Source: Komagataeibacter rhaeticus (lineage in GTDB: Bacteria; Pseudomonadota; Alphaproteobacteria; Acetobacterales; Acetobacteraceae). Taken from it: a stretch of 64,000 nucleotides of DNA. The stretch covers positions 85,174 to 149,173 of the forward strand of contig NZ_NKTZ01000007.1 of the NCBI RefSeq assembly GCF_003207855.1. The letters are read 5' to 3'. The notes beneath the pieces are model-generated. The model had not been told where the DNA came from. It saw only the letters and a list, made by a program, of their open reading frames with translations, and ran no database searches. Made by a program: the position numbers and the translations under genes. Below, piece after piece: positions 63,979 through 64,000 of this stretch (position 1 is the first letter of the stretch; every line of letters begins with the position of its first letter).

Positions 63979-64000
63979 GTGGTAAGGGGAGACTGGAAGA

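Overview
The window looks like chromosome of a cellulose-producing acetic acid bacterium, most probably Komagataeibacter (formerly Gluconacetobacter/Acetobacter xylinus). This rests on an acetan/xanthan-type exopolysaccharide locus, a second-type cellulose synthase operon in the order bcsAB-bcsX-bcsY-bcsC, high-GC codon use and an alphaproteobacterial initiator tRNA. All product names are inferred by reading the sequence; no database search was run.

Layout. 1-2240: the end of an MFS transporter coupled to two genes that match the two halves of the plant Tm-1 protein. 2358-4209: Dps, divergent from an unknown gene. 4314-5084: a short-chain dehydrogenase. 5229-31403: the exopolysaccharide locus. 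On the minus strand it has rfbA, rfbB, an acyltransferase, a short OPX lipoprotein, an outer-membrane barrel, a flippase, the AceC, AceB and AceA glycosyltransferases, a Wzc-type kinase and ManC. These are followed by ugd (+), then three glycosyltransferases and a GumK homologue (-), and then a second acyltransferase, a Wzy/GumE-like polymerase, a GH5 hydrolase, rfbC and rfbD (+). Seven glycosyltransferases match the seven sugars of the acetan repeat, and all its special donors (GDP-mannose, UDP-glucuronate, dTDP-rhamnose) are made locally. 31543-35361: an unknown glycosyltransferase-like gene, a DegT-family aminotransferase and an FAD oxidoreductase. 35651-39783: xylulokinase, a beta-propeller protein and a sugar porter. 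40187-44527: acetoin dehydrogenase acoABC and an AcoR-like regulator without its AAA+ domain. 44729-46305: msrPQ. 46667-57217: the second cellulose synthase operon, whose bcsAB gene is split by a one-base frameshift. 57420-57862: a very AT-rich island. 57863-62198: KpsC-like, KpsS-like and GT4 genes. 62534-63154: a fatty acid hydroxylase-like gene. 63902-63978: initiator tRNA-Met.

The most unusual signal is not a gene. A family of related double-hairpin repeats occupies all seven convergent gene junctions in the window. One copy sits inside a roughly 165-bp element with 15-16 bp terminal inverted repeats and a possible TTA target duplication, which suggests a transposon-derived family acting as bidirectional terminators. 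Other items worth checking are the bcsAB frameshift, the uncharacterised DegT/FAD pair, the Tm-1-like gene pair, and a perfect palindrome between acoA and the shortened AcoR-like regulator.
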